Of a DNA stretch of 22,437 bases, positions 6,623 through 14,836 are shown piece after piece. This DNA comes from an uncultured Lysobacterales bacterium (lineage in GTDB: Bacteria; Pseudomonadota; Gammaproteobacteria; Xanthomonadales; SZUA-36). The notes under the pieces were generated by a model, which worked only from the letters and a program-made list of their open reading frames with translations, did no database searches and was not told where the DNA came from. The position numbers were made by a program, and so were the translations under genes. Location: NCBI GenBank assembly GCA_937995275.1, contig CALKKN010000321.1, positions 1 through 22,437 of the forward strand, read 5' to 3'. Positions within the stretch are counted from its first letter, which is position 1; the number at the start of each line of letters is the position of its first letter.

Positions 6623-8031
6623 GCCGCCGGCGTGTAAGCGATAAACCGCGTGACACCGTCCCGCATGACCCGCAGCGCTACCGCCTTGCTCGCGGGGAGG
6701 GACTCGACCAACTCATCGAATGACTCCAGGTCCTCGACCTTCTCGTTGTTGATCATCAGGATGATGTCCCCGGTGCGAATTCCGGCACGGTAGGCGGCAT
6801 CGCTTTCGACCCCGGAGACGATCACGCCGCCGACCGGATTGCCGAGCGCCCGCCGGTTGTCGTCGGCGATCGCCTCCACCTCCAGCCCCAGCGCATTGCT
6901 CTGGCCACCTTCGGCGCTGGCGGGCAGCAGATTGCCCTCCTCGTCCGCCTCGAGCGCGTCCAGGGTGACTTCGAAGGTCATTTCCTCGCCGTTGCGGCTG
7001 ACCAGAACATCGGCACGGGTTCCCGGAGGATTGGCGCCCACCAGCGGCGGCAGGTCGCCGGAAGACTCGACCGTCGCGCCATCGAAGGCCAGGATGACGT
7101 CGCCCGGCCTGATACCGGCCTTTTCGGCTGCGCTGCCGGCCGTCACGTCGTTGACCAGGGCGCCGATCGGTCGGTCGAGGTCCAGCGCTTCGGCCATCTC
7201 CCGGGTCACCGCCCCCACCTGCACCCCCAGCAGCCCTCGCGAGACCTTGCCATGCTCGCGCAGTTGCCCGGCGGCCGCGCTGGCGGTCTCGATGGGAATG
7301 GAAAAGGACAGGCCCATGTAGCCGCCACCCGAACTGAGGATCCAGGAGTTGATACCCACCACCTCGCCATCCATATTCAGCAACGGCCCTCCCGAGTTGC
7401 CGCGATTGATCGCCACATCGGTCTGGATGAACGGCACATACTGCTGCTGGTTGGTGCTGCGGCCCTTGGCGCTGACGATGCCCGCGGTTACGGACTGCTC
7501 GAAGTTGAACGGCGAGCCGATGGCCACCACCCACTCGCCCGGGCGCAGTTCGTCGCTGTGCCCCAGCTTCAGCGTGGGCAGGCCCCCGGCGTCGATTTTC
7601 AGCAATGCAATGTCGCTAAGGGGGTCCGAGCCGATCAACTCGGCCTCGAATTCGCGGCGGTCGGCGAGCCGCACAATGATCTGGTCGGCGCCATCCACGA
7701 CGTGATGATTGGTCATGATGTAGCCATCTTCCTCGATGACGAATCCGGAGCCCGCCCCCTGCCGGTCGGGTTCGCCGTATCCAGGATTGCCCGGAATATC
7801 GAAGAAGCGGCGCCAGAATTCAGGCATGTCTTCCCCCTCGTGCGGGTTTTCCATCTCCCGGTCGGGCCGGACGCGATCGCCGAACTGGGTCACGCGGATA
7901 TTGACGACCGCGGGGACCGATTCCTCGACGAGGCCGGTGAAGTCCGGCAGGCCTTCGACGCGCGCGTATGCCGCCCCGGTCATGCCAACCAGGGCCAATG
8001 CGGCGAAGGCGAAAACAATACGTTTGGTCAC
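6613..8031 (-). CDS. mucD: Do-family periplasmic serine endoprotease (MucD/DegP-like)
   Basis: This 472-residue periplasmic protease and chaperone clears misfolded envelope proteins. A signal peptide is clear (basic MTKR, hydrophobic core, likely cleavage after AYA at residue 23). The trypsin-like triad is His110 in TNHHVV, Asp140 in DPLSDIALLKI and Ser213 in GNSGGPLLN. Two PDZ domains follow (about 265-355 and 375-465), which separates it from single-PDZ DegS. The start is GTG at 8031, overlapping the rseC stop as GTGA, with a strong AGAGGT site upstream. Its place at the end of rpoE-rseABC matches P. aeruginosa mucD, which restrains AlgU by removing activating signals. The terminator at 6544-6577 ends the operon. 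Confidence 0.95.
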   Translation of the reverse strand: MTKRIVFAFAALALVGMTGAAYARVEGLPDFTGLVEESVPAVVNIRVTQFGDRVRPDREMENPHEGEDMPEFWRRFFDIPGNPGYGEPDRQGAGSGFVIEEDGYIMTNHHVVDGADQIIVRLADRREFEAELIGSDPLSDIALLKIDAGGLPTLKLGHSDELRPGEWVVAIGSPFNFEQSVTAGIVSAKGRSTNQQQYVPFIQTDVAINRGNSGGPLLNMDGEVVGINSWILSSGGGYMGLSFSIPIETASAAAGQLREHGKVSRGLLGVQVGAVTREMAEALDLDRPIGALVNDVTAGSAAEKAGIRPGDVILAFDGATVESSGDLPPLVGANPPGTRADVLVSRNGEEMTFEVTLDALEADEEGNLLPASAEGGQSNALGLEVEAIADDNRRALGNPVGGVIVSGVESDAAYRAGIRTGDIILMINNEKVEDLESFDELVESLPASKAVALRVMRDGVTRFIAYTPAAEE

Positions 8032-8513
8032 GACATTACCTCTTTGTCATCTTCCAGTTCCAATGGCTTGGCCACCCGCAACAAGTGGACAGTGGATTCC
8101 GGCGGAAATTCCGCACGCCGATTCCGGTTGCGGTGCAGCGCCACGGCGCCCCCCGACAATCCGGCCAGCAGGGCCGACAAGTCGCTGCCCACCGCGCCGG
8201 CGCCGAGTATCCCTGCTAAATAGTGGCCAATGGCCGCGCCCGCAAGGCCTGCCAGCAGGGGAAACAGGTAAAAACGCATGACCAGGGCGAGAAACAGCAC
8301 CTCGGGGACCCCCACGATCACGGCCTGGCCGCGGCGGGCGCCGACGCGGTTGTCGAACTCCAGCTCCACGGCCCGCCGTCGCAGCATTTTCCCGAACACG
8401 CCGGCGCCGCAGCCCCGACCAGCCTGACATGCGGCACAACCGCTTTTGCCACCCAGCCTCACCGTGACCTTGCCGTCCGCATGGGAGACGGCCTGTCCCT
8501 GCTGCTCGATCAT
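8028..8513 (-). CDS. rseC: SoxR-reducing / sigma-E modulator protein RseC (MucC)
   Basis: This is a 161-residue inner-membrane protein of the RseC/MucC family. Members modulate sigma-E activity weakly and are related to RsxG/RseC-type SoxR-reducing proteins. The N-terminal cytoplasmic part carries the family cysteine cluster at Cys26, Cys29 and Cys35 (SGCAACQAGRGCG), which could bind a metal or an Fe-S centre. Two hydrophobic segments follow, roughly residues 70-95 and 98-125, then a charged tail. It lies between rseB (19-base gap) and mucD (4-base overlap). The ATG at 8513 has no clear ribosome site, so it may be translated by coupling to rseB. Confidence 0.9.
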   Translation of the reverse strand: MIEQQGQAVSHADGKVTVRLGGKSGCAACQAGRGCGAGVFGKMLRRRAVELEFDNRVGARRGQAVIVGVPEVLFLALVMRFYLFPLLAGLAGAAIGHYLAGILGAGAVGSDLSALLAGLSGGAVALHRNRNRRAEFPPESTVHLLRVAKPLELEDDKEVMS

Positions 8514-8532
8514 CGTCGGCGACGCGGGGGAC

Positions 8533-9510
8533 TCAATCAGTTACGGGAGAAACGGTCTCGGCGATCAGCTTGACCGTGATCGCCGGTACGTCACCGACCA
8601 CCGTGATGGCCAGGCCGTCACCGATCCTCGAAAAGGCGTGCGTGGTGCCCAGCCTGCTCAGTCCGGAATGCTGCCCGGCGCTGTCACCCTCGCTCTCGAT
8701 ATACACGGAAACCGCGGCCAGGCCGTCGCTGTACACGAGATGTTCGAACTCCGCGTTCTCCTGCTGGCCGAAGTAACGGTGATCCGTCAGCTCGAAACCC
8801 GGCGGCAGACTGCTGGGACGCCAGCGCGGCTGTGACGAGACCAGCCCGCGGCCGGACGGCAGACGGGACTCCACGGTCCTGAACTTGTTCAGCTGGCTGG
8901 AGGGCTGCAATTCGCTGCGGTCTACTTCCGCACCCATGCGGATGTCGGTGAATATCAGCTTGGCCAGCGGCTTTCGGTTACTGTCGATCAACTCCCACTT
9001 CAGCAGTATGGCCGAATGCTCTTCAAGCCACAGCGAATAACCGTAACGGTACCGATCCCGCGGCAATATCGTCAGATTCCGTACGGATTGGCCAGCGACC
9101 CGGCCGACATCGCCCAGCTTCAAAGCATACGATCGCTGGGCCTGGCCCTGCTGGTCGAGCGGGAGCTGGGGAAAAAAGGTGCGGTTGAAGCCCTGGTCCT
9201 GCAGGACCGAATTATCGTCACCCAGAACCCATCGAACGCCCGTTGAGTCCCTCAGCACCTCGCGGGGCACGCCTGAAACGGAAACCAGGCGCTCCCGCAC
9301 CCCCGTCTCAGCGGCGACATGCGTGATCCGCATGGTGACCACTTCATCACCCTGCACGTACACGAAGGTACCCTGGTAGTTCATCTGGCTCATCGCGGTG
9401 GACATCCGCTCGAGCCACTTGCCGGGATCGTCGTTCGAACCGGCAACGGCCGGTCCGGCCCCGATCAGGCAGACAACCGCGAGCAAGCGCCTGGCCGCTT
9501 GCAGGTTCAT
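8533..9510 (-). CDS. rseB: Sigma-E regulatory protein RseB (MucB), periplasmic
   Basis: RseB binds the periplasmic part of RseA, protects it from proteolysis, and senses lipopolysaccharide or lipoprotein off-pathway intermediates through a LolA-like N-terminal fold. A signal peptide is visible (MNLQAARRLLAVVCLIGAG, cleavage near AVAG). The mature protein shows the family features MNYQGTFVYVQGD, WVLGDDNSVLQ and LPRDRYRYGYSLWL...ALLKWELID-like text in the large domain, and SSLPPGFELTDHR and DGLAAVSVYIE in the small C-terminal domain. I chose the ATG at 9510, 2 bases after the rseA stop (325 residues). A TTG at 9516, overlapping that stop as TTGA, would add two residues. Confidence 0.93.
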   Translation of the reverse strand: MNLQAARRLLAVVCLIGAGPAVAGSNDDPGKWLERMSTAMSQMNYQGTFVYVQGDEVVTMRITHVAAETGVRERLVSVSGVPREVLRDSTGVRWVLGDDNSVLQDQGFNRTFFPQLPLDQQGQAQRSYALKLGDVGRVAGQSVRNLTILPRDRYRYGYSLWLEEHSAILLKWELIDSNRKPLAKLIFTDIRMGAEVDRSELQPSSQLNKFRTVESRLPSGRGLVSSQPRWRPSSLPPGFELTDHRYFGQQENAEFEHLVYSDGLAAVSVYIESEGDSAGQHSGLSRLGTTHAFSRIGDGLAITVVGDVPAITVKLIAETVSPVTD

Positions 9511-9512
9511 CG

Positions 9513-10148
9513 TCAACGCTCGGCGGCTTCGTCCGGTTCGGCTTCGCGCGAAGCGCCTTCCGCGCTGTCTGCACCAGCGGTTTGTGCGGTCGACGACCGG
9601 ATGACGATGGGCACAAAGGTGACGAAACCCTTGCCGCCGGTGGAACCCGTGGCCTGGTAATGCCGCAACAGGTAGGCGTTCATCCGGTTATCACCCGCCC
9701 GCTGCCCCGCCAGGCTGGCCTGCTGGCTGATGGGTGGCGGCGTAAGTGCCTGAGGACTTGTAAACGATTCGGCGACGCCTGCTGCGGCGGAGCCTTCGCC
9801 TGCCGGGGAGACCGGCTGCCCGTCTGGTCCGACTGCAACGATTGCCAGCAACGCGACGGAGGCCGCCACGGCCAGGCCCGCAGCCGGCTTAAACCAGGCC
9901 GCCGTTCGCCTGGCGGCCGGTCTGGGTGCGGCTTCGTTTTCGATGGCCTGCTGCACCTTAGTCGAGAGACCGGTGCTGACGAGGCTGCCCTCATGGTGCC
10001 GCAGGCAATCGCGGACCAGATGGTAGCGCGCCCACGCGGCGCAGAGTTCCTGGTCCGCACCCAGCCGCCGCACGAGGAAGCGGCCGGTTTCGCGGCTGAT
10101 TTCGCCGTCCATCAGACAGGACAGGTGTTCATGTGATTCTTCAGACAT
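9513..10148 (-). CDS. rseA: Anti-sigma-E factor RseA (MucA)
   Basis: RseA holds sigma-E at the inner membrane and releases it after regulated proteolysis. The 211-residue protein begins with the RseA N-terminal domain (EHLSCLMDGEISRETGRFLVRRL, then WARYHLVRDCLR). A single membrane segment spans about residues 88-106 (PAAGLAVAASVALLAIVAV). The periplasmic part is rich in Ala, Ser, Pro and Gln, and contains RMNAYLLRHYQATG, which resembles the RLPIYLRQHVQQSA segment I recall from P. aeruginosa MucA, in the MucB-binding region. The ATG at 10148 is 25 bases after the rpoE stop. The tail after residue 190 is acidic and low in complexity. Confidence 0.93.
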   Translation of the reverse strand: MSEESHEHLSCLMDGEISRETGRFLVRRLGADQELCAAWARYHLVRDCLRHHEGSLVSTGLSTKVQQAIENEAAPRPAARRTAAWFKPAAGLAVAASVALLAIVAVGPDGQPVSPAGEGSAAAGVAESFTSPQALTPPPISQQASLAGQRAGDNRMNAYLLRHYQATGSTGGKGFVTFVPIVIRSSTAQTAGADSAEGASREAEPDEAAER

Positions 10149-10173
10149 TTTCAGATTCCGTCTTGCGGTAACC

Positions 10174-10755
10174 TCAGTCCCCCTCCAACAGGGGTCTCAA
10201 TTTCTCGTCGATGGCTTCCCGGGCCCTGAATATCCGCGAACGGACCGTTCCGATCGGGCACTCCATCGTTACAGCGATATCCTCGTAGCTCATCCCTTCC
10301 ATTTCGCGCAGCATGATTGCCGTTCGCAAATCTTCGGGAAGCGCCGCGATGGTGTCGAACACGGTCTGCTTGATCTCGTCGCGCAACAGCTCGTGTTCCG
10401 GTGTTCCCTGTTCTTTCAGACGGCTTTCCAGGTCATATTGTTCCGCATCGGCCGCGTCGATGTCGCTGGACGGCGGGCGGCGCTTGCGGGCCACCAGCCA
10501 GTTCTTGGCGGTATTGATCGCGATCCGGTACAACCAGGTGTAAAAAGCGCTGTCGCCGCGAAAGCGGTCGATGGCCCGGTAGGCCTTGATGAAGGCCTCC
10601 TGCGCCACGTCCATAGCCTCGGCCTGGTCGGATACGTAGCGGGCGACGAGGCTGATGATACGATGCTGGTACTTGTTGATAAGCAGGTCGAATGCCCGCT
10701 TGTCGCCCTTCTGGACCCGCTCAACCAGCAATTGGTCGACCTGTGCTTCGCTCAT
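10174..10755 (-). CDS. rpoE: Envelope-stress ECF sigma factor RpoE (AlgU)
   Basis: This is the extracytoplasmic-function sigma factor that directs RNA polymerase to envelope-stress promoters. The 193-residue protein (E. coli 191) matches RpoE across its length: DQLLVERVQKGDKRAFDLL, region 2 with QEAFIKAYRAIDRFRGDSAF and TWLYRIAINTAKN, and region 4 with LPEDLRTAIMLREMEGMSYE and PIGTVRSRIFRAREAID. The start at 10755 gives the canonical MSE N-terminus and has GGAG upstream. An in-frame ATG at 10863 would add 36 residues not typical of the family. The gene heads the rpoE-rseA-rseB-rseC-mucD operon and probably regulates its own promoter. Confidence 0.97.
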   Translation of the reverse strand: MSEAQVDQLLVERVQKGDKRAFDLLINKYQHRIISLVARYVSDQAEAMDVAQEAFIKAYRAIDRFRGDSAFYTWLYRIAINTAKNWLVARKRRPPSSDIDAADAEQYDLESRLKEQGTPEHELLRDEIKQTVFDTIAALPEDLRTAIMLREMEGMSYEDIAVTMECPIGTVRSRIFRAREAIDEKLRPLLEGD

Positions 10756-10915
10756 GCGCGCACGCTCCGCCTCTCCCTCGTCGTGCCCCGGGACCGGTCG
10801 CCGGAACGTCGGTTCGTTTTCAATCCCGGCCGGTACGGCCTGCACAGTGCATTGCGCCGTCATCTGTTGCGGCTTCCTTTGCTGAGCATAGCATGGTCAA
10901 AGTCCCACTGAGCCG

Positions 10916-10942
10916 TATGACAGGGCCAAGGCACCGGAGTTC
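10916..10942 (-). promoter_or_regulatory. Candidate sigma-E autoregulatory promoter for rpoE operon
   Basis: On the minus strand GAACTC (10942-10937, preceded by G) matches the sigma-E -35 box GAACTT in 5 of 6 positions. After 16 bases comes TCATA (10920-10916), sharing the TC and the final A with the TCTGA-type -10 box. A run of seven A residues lies at about -50 to -56, where an UP element would act. Autoregulation is the rule for rpoE/algU operons, which supports the reading. The -10 match is imperfect. Confidence 0.4.
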
Positions 10943-10996
10943 CGTCCCGACCGCATTTTTTTGTCGGGGCACGCGGGTGCAAGAAAACGGGGGCGG

Positions 10997-11005
10997 TGCG
11001 ATAAT
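10997..11005 (+). promoter_or_regulatory. Extended -10 promoter for amaB-pyrD-murB
   Basis: TGCGATAAT combines the TGn extension with GATAAT (5 of 6 to TATAAT), 53 bases before the amaB ATG. No good -35 box lies 16-18 bases upstream, which extended -10 promoters tolerate. The same nine bases occur before the LolA-like gene at 17051-17059. Confidence 0.45.
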
Positions 11006-11058
11006 GTCCAGTTGAACCGCTAGACACCCGACAACCCCCGAACAGGCACGAGAACACC

Positions 11059-12576
11059 ATGGAATTCCTCGAGGAACTTGGCATCAGCACGTACAACCCC
11101 GGCGCTTACCTTGGTAACGGCGAATGGTCCACCTGCCAGGACAAAGGCATCATCGAGTCGATCAATCCGGCCAACGGCGAAACGATCGCCGCCATATATG
11201 GCGCATCGGCCGAGGATTACGAACGCGTCATCACCACCGCTCAACAGGTTTTCGAAGAATGGCGAATGGTTCCTGCCCCCCGCCGCGGCGAGGCGGTCCG
11301 GCTGTGCACCGAGGCCCTGCGCCGGCACAAGGACGCCCTGGGCAGCCTGGTCAGCCTGGAAATGGGGAAGATCAAGGCCGAGGGCGACGGCGAAGTGCAG
11401 GAGATGATCGACATCGGCGACTTCGCGGTGGGGCAATCGCGCATGCTGTACGGTCTCGCCATGCACTCGGAACGGACCCAGCACCGGATGTATGAACAAT
11501 GGCACCCGCTGGGAATTGTCGGCGTGATCTCGTCGTTCAATTTCCCGGTCGCGGTCTGGGCCTGGAACGCGTTCATTTCCGCCATTTGCGGAAATACCAC
11601 GGTGTGGAAGCCGTCATCGAAATGCCCCCTGTGCTGCATTGCCGTGCAGAACATTTGCAACGAGGCGCTCGAAGCCGGCGGATTCCCTCCCATTTTCCTC
11701 AGCTTCATGGGCAGCGGGCACGACCTGGCGAATCGTTTCGTTGAGGACGATCGGGTGAAACTCATCTCCTTCACCGGGTCCACCTGGGTGGGACGAACTG
11801 TCGGCAAGCGTGTGGCGGAGCGATTTGGCCGCAGCATACTGGAACTCGGCGGCAACAACGCCATCATCCTGGACGAAACCGCCGACCTGAAGATGGCGAT
11901 TCCATCGATCGTGTTCGGGGCGGTGGGAACCGCCGGGCAGCGGTGCACCACGACGCGCCGGCTGTTCGTGCACGAATCCATCCTGGACCAGGTGACCGAC
12001 ATGCTGGTCGGCGCGTACCAGCAGGTAGGTATCGGCGACCCACTGGACCCCGATACCCTGATGGGACCGCTGGTTGACGAATCCGCCGTGGCGGATTTCG
12101 ATAAGGCCATCGCGGCGGCCCGGGCTCACGGCGGCGAGGTCCTGGTCGGCGGCAGCCGGATCGAGCGCCCGGGCTCGTTCGTCGAGCCAACCATCATCCG
12201 GGCAGCGAACGATTGGGATATCGTGCAAACGGAGACATTCGTTCCGATTCTCTACCTGATGCCGTTCGCCGGGATCGAAGACGCCATAAGCATGCAAAAC
12301 GATGTCCCGCAGGGACTTTCATCAGCCGTGTTCACGACCGATGTCCGCAACTCGGAACTGTTTCTTTCCGCGGTCGGTTCCGATTGCGGTATTGCCAACG
12401 TGAACATCGGCACCTCGGGCGCCGAGATCGGCGGGGCCTTCGGCGGCGAGAAAGAGACCGGGGGCGGCCGCGAATCGGGCTCGGACGCCTGGAAGGCCTA
12501 CATGCGCCGCCAGACGAACACCGTCAACTGGGGCAAGGAACTGCCCCTGGCCCAGGGCATCAAATTCGACCTGTAA
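11059..12576 (+). CDS. amaB: L-aminoadipate-semialdehyde / piperideine-6-carboxylate dehydrogenase (ALDH7 family)
   Basis: This 505-residue NAD-dependent aldehyde dehydrogenase oxidises 2-aminoadipate 6-semialdehyde (in equilibrium with piperideine-6-carboxylate) to 2-aminoadipate in lysine degradation. Core residues are Asn161 in [13 protein letters not shown], Glu262 in LELGGNNA and nucleophile Cys296 in [11 protein letters not shown]. The ALDH7/antiquitin-specific C-terminus is almost textbook: [19 protein letters not shown], then [18 protein letters not shown] and LPLAQGIKF. This sets it apart from generic aldehyde or betaine-aldehyde dehydrogenases. It reads divergently from rpoE and is followed by pyrD after 21 bases. 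gcdH, acting later in the same route, lies 2.3 kb away on the other strand. Confidence 0.92.
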   Translation: MEFLEELGISTYNPGAYLGNGEWSTCQDKGIIESINPANGETIAAIYGASAEDYERVITTAQQVFEEWRMVPAPRRGEAVRLCTEALRRHKDALGSLVSLEMGKIKAEGDGEVQEMIDIGDFAVGQSRMLYGLAMHSERTQHRMYEQWHPLGIVGVISSFNFPVAVWAWNAFISAICGNTTVWKPSSKCPLCCIAVQNICNEALEAGGFPPIFLSFMGSGHDLANRFVEDDRVKLISFTGSTWVGRTVGKRVAERFGRSILELGGNNAIILDETADLKMAIPSIVFGAVGTAGQRCTTTRRLFVHESILDQVTDMLVGAYQQVGIGDPLDPDTLMGPLVDESAVADFDKAIAAARAHGGEVLVGGSRIERPGSFVEPTIIRAANDWDIVQTETFVPILYLMPFAGIEDAISMQNDVPQGLSSAVFTTDVRNSELFLSAVGSDCGIANVNIGTSGAEIGGAFGGEKETGGGRESGSDAWKAYMRRQTNTVNWGKELPLAQGIKFDL

Positions 12577-12597
12577 AACCGGGAGGCTGAGCCGCCG

Positions 12598-13623
12598 ATG
12601 CTCTACGATCTGGTCAGGAGGGCGCTGTTCGCGACCGACCCCGAGACGGCCCACGAACTGACGATGGAAGGCCTGCGCATGGGGCACCGCCTGGGCGCGA
12701 CCCGCCTGCTCTGCCGGACGCGCCACCAGCCGGTGACCTGCATGGGCCTCGAATTTCCCAATCCCGTCGGGGTGGCGCCCGGCCTCGATAAGAACGGTGA
12801 CTACTTCGAGGCGTTGGGCGACCTCGGCTTCGGTTTCGTCGAGATCGGCACTGTCACCCCGCGGCCGCAGCCCGGCAACCCGAAGCCACGGGTTTTTCGG
12901 CTGCCCCGGGCCCAGGCAATGATCAACCGCCTGGGGTTCAACAACAAGGGCGTCGACCACCTGGTCCGGCGCGTACGGAAGCACCGCTTCGCAGGCATCC
13001 TGGGCATCAACATCGGCAAGAATTTCGACACCCCGATCGAGCAGGCCGTCGACGACTACCTGCACTGCCTGGACAAGGTCTACCCCCACGCCGACTATGT
13101 CACCGTGAATATTTCCTCGCCGAACACCGAAAATCTGCGGTCTCTGCAGGGGGAACGGGAACTGGACGGCCTGCTCAGCACGATCTCCGGCAGGCGAGCC
13201 GAACTGGCCGACGAGCACGGCCGCTGCGTGCCGCTGGCCGTCAAGGTGGCGCCCGACCTGGACGACGAAGCGATCCGCGTGATTGCCGAGGTCGTGGCAC
13301 GGCACCGTATGGACGCGGTCATCGCGACCAACACGACGGTTGGCCGCGAGGGCGTCGAGGGCATGCCGCACGCCCTTGAGGCCGGCGGGCTTTCCGGCGC
13401 CCCGCTGAAGCCCATGGCCGACCGCGTACTGGCGGCCTTCCGTGAGAAACTCCCCGAAGAAATCGACCTGATCGGCGTCGGCGGAATCACCTGCGGCCAG
13501 GACGCGGTCGACAAACTCGACCGCGGGGCCAGGGCGGTGCAGTTCTACACCGGTCTGGTCTACCGGGGCCCGGATCTCGTCGGCGAGTGCCTGCAGGCGA
13601 TCGCGCAGCGCAACGGCGGATGA
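12598..13623 (+). CDS. pyrD: Dihydroorotate dehydrogenase (quinone), class 2
   Basis: PyrD oxidises dihydroorotate to orotate in pyrimidine synthesis, passing electrons through FMN to membrane quinone. The 341-residue protein is class 2: an N-terminal membrane-associating helical extension ([21 protein letters not shown]) precedes the barrel. Signatures are [38 protein letters not shown] text from residue 58, RLGFNNKG at 111-118, GINIGKN at 136-142, and [11 protein letters not shown] with catalytic Ser174. GVGGI and the Q-F-Y-T-G FMN-phosphate site lie near the end. GGGAGG stands upstream of the ATG. Its stop overlaps the murB start. Confidence 0.97.
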   Translation: MLYDLVRRALFATDPETAHELTMEGLRMGHRLGATRLLCRTRHQPVTCMGLEFPNPVGVAPGLDKNGDYFEALGDLGFGFVEIGTVTPRPQPGNPKPRVFRLPRAQAMINRLGFNNKGVDHLVRRVRKHRFAGILGINIGKNFDTPIEQAVDDYLHCLDKVYPHADYVTVNISSPNTENLRSLQGERELDGLLSTISGRRAELADEHGRCVPLAVKVAPDLDDEAIRVIAEVVARHRMDAVIATNTTVGREGVEGMPHALEAGGLSGAPLKPMADRVLAAFREKLPEEIDLIGVGGITCGQDAVDKLDRGARAVQFYTGLVYRGPDLVGECLQAIAQRNGG

Positions 13624-14639
13624 AGGTCAGGGAAAGGCCCTCACTGAAGGCTCTGAACAGTTTCGGGGTGCCGGCCCGCGCCGGACTGCTGGTCACGCTG
13701 GAGCGCGAGGAGGACGTCCTCGAACTGCCGTTCTTCGATCCGCGCCGGGACCTGGTGCTGGGGGACGGCACCAACGTCCTGTTCGTCACCGATGTACCCG
13801 GCACGGTGATCCACAACCGGCTCATGGGCCGGTCGGTCGTCGCGGAAGACGGCGACTCGATTCTGCTCGAGGTCGGCGCCGGCGAGAACTGGCACCGGCT
13901 GGTGCGCTGGACTCTGCGCCAGGGGATGACCGGGCTGGAGAACCTCTCCCTGATACCCGGTTGTGCGGGCGCCGCGCCGCTTCAGAACATCGGCGCCTAC
14001 GGTGTGGACCTGTCATCCGTGCTCGACCGCGTGACCGCCTGGGACTGGGAGACCGCCGCCTGGGTCAGCCTGGGCGCCCGGGAGTGCCTGCTGGGCTATC
14101 GCGACAGCCTGTTCCGCTCGGTCGCGCCCGGCCGCTACCTGATCACCTCGATCCGCCTGCGGCTGCCGCGGACCTTTCGGCCCCGGCTCGACTTCGCGGG
14201 CCTGCGCGAGGAGCTTGCCGCCGCGGACATCGTCCGGCCGTCGGCGCTCGACGTCAGCGACGCGGTCATCCGGTTGCGCCGACGCAAGCTGCCTGACCCC
14301 GCCGCGATCGGCAACGCGGGCAGTTTTTTCAAGAACCCGGTGGTTAATGCCGACCGCGCCGACCAAGTGTTGGCGGACCATCCCGGGCTGCCGTCCTGGC
14401 CCGTCGCGGACGGCGCCGTCAAGCTGTCGGCCGCCTGGATGATCGAACGCTGCGGCCTCAAGGGCCACCGGCTGGGGGATGCGGGCGTGTCCGACCGGCA
14501 CGCGTTGGTGCTGGTCAACCACGGCGGCGCCAGCGGGCAGCAGATCTGGCAGGTTGCAAGCGCGGTTCAGGCGGCGGTAGCCGAGGCGTTCGGCATTCCG
14601 CTGGAACCGGAACCCAGGGTGGTGGACTTCAGCCGCTGA
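13620..14639 (+). CDS. murB: UDP-N-acetylenolpyruvoylglucosamine reductase MurB
   Basis: MurB reduces the enolpyruvyl group to form UDP-N-acetylmuramate, the second committed step of peptidoglycan synthesis, using FAD and NADPH. The 339-residue protein is type I, like E. coli MurB (342). The N-terminus [15 protein letters not shown]-binding LGDGTNVLF, and [16 protein letters not shown] are clear. Catalytic positions are Arg161 in GYRDS, Ser235 in [10 protein letters not shown] and the late Glu in LEPE (328-331). The ATG at 13620 overlaps the pyrD stop (ATGA), indicating coupling; a longer in-frame start inside pyrD was rejected. Codon use shifts to even higher GC than upstream genes. Confidence 0.97.
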   Translation: MKVRERPSLKALNSFGVPARAGLLVTLEREEDVLELPFFDPRRDLVLGDGTNVLFVTDVPGTVIHNRLMGRSVVAEDGDSILLEVGAGENWHRLVRWTLRQGMTGLENLSLIPGCAGAAPLQNIGAYGVDLSSVLDRVTAWDWETAAWVSLGARECLLGYRDSLFRSVAPGRYLITSIRLRLPRTFRPRLDFAGLREELAAADIVRPSALDVSDAVIRLRRRKLPDPAAIGNAGSFFKNPVVNADRADQVLADHPGLPSWPVADGAVKLSAAWMIERCGLKGHRLGDAGVSDRHALVLVNHGGASGQQIWQVASAVQAAVAEAFGIPLEPEPRVVDFSR

Positions 14640-14834
14640 GCCTTCCGCTACGCCGCCGGGCGGAACGGTGGACAGGATGGCTGGGGACGCGCCGCCCTGG
14701 AGCCGCAGGCGACCCGCCGACCCCGGTTGGGTAAGTCGAGCGAAGCGAGCGGTACCAGAGGGGTCGTGCGCTTATGGTATGCCGTCGAGCGCAGCCGCCT
14801 TCCGCCGCAGGCGGGAGCAGGGAAGCGAGACTCC
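14640..14834 (+). other. Convergent intergenic region with hairpin and short repeats
   Basis: This is a 195-base gap between the stops of murB and gcdH. It contains a hairpin at 14799-14817 (8-bp stem including one G-T pair, loop GCA) with no T tract, a mirror-like GAGCGAAGCGAG string near 14738-14750, and at its end the 15-bp inverted copy of 301-315. No coding signal was seen. The content looks like a degenerate intergenic repeat element. Confidence 0.4.
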
Positions 14835-14836
14835 TT
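14822..14836 (-). repeat. Inverted copy of the 15-bp repeat at 301-315
   Basis: GAAGCGAGACTCCTT is the exact reverse complement of 301-315. The last two bases are the first two of the gcdH stop codon (minus strand TAA). Sequence outside the 15 bases does not match the other copy. Confidence 0.4.

Larger units (their letters stand above)
10756..11058 (+). other. Divergent control region between rpoE and amaB
   Basis: About 300 bases without a convincing gene. It holds a candidate sigma-E promoter facing rpoE (10916-10942), an A7 tract (minus strand, 10962-10956), an inverted repeat CCCGAC/GTCGGG (10946-10951 and 10963-10968) flanking that tract, and an extended -10 promoter facing amaB (10997-11005). 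The part next to rpoE would be a leader of about 150 bases. Its in-frame extension to 10863 might be translated but lacks family similarity. Confidence 0.6.

Noticed and set aside
6613..8031. Possibility that the protease is DegS
   Set aside because: It has a cleavable signal peptide and two PDZ domains, whereas DegS is membrane-anchored with one PDZ domain.
10756..10863. 36-residue N-terminal extension of RpoE
   Set aside because: The downstream ATG gives the canonical MSE start with a GGAG site. The extension is atypical, although a leader peptide cannot be excluded.
12322..13371. Long minus-strand open frame opposite amaB and pyrD
   Set aside because: It is a high-GC antisense shadow of two unmistakable genes, with low-complexity composition.
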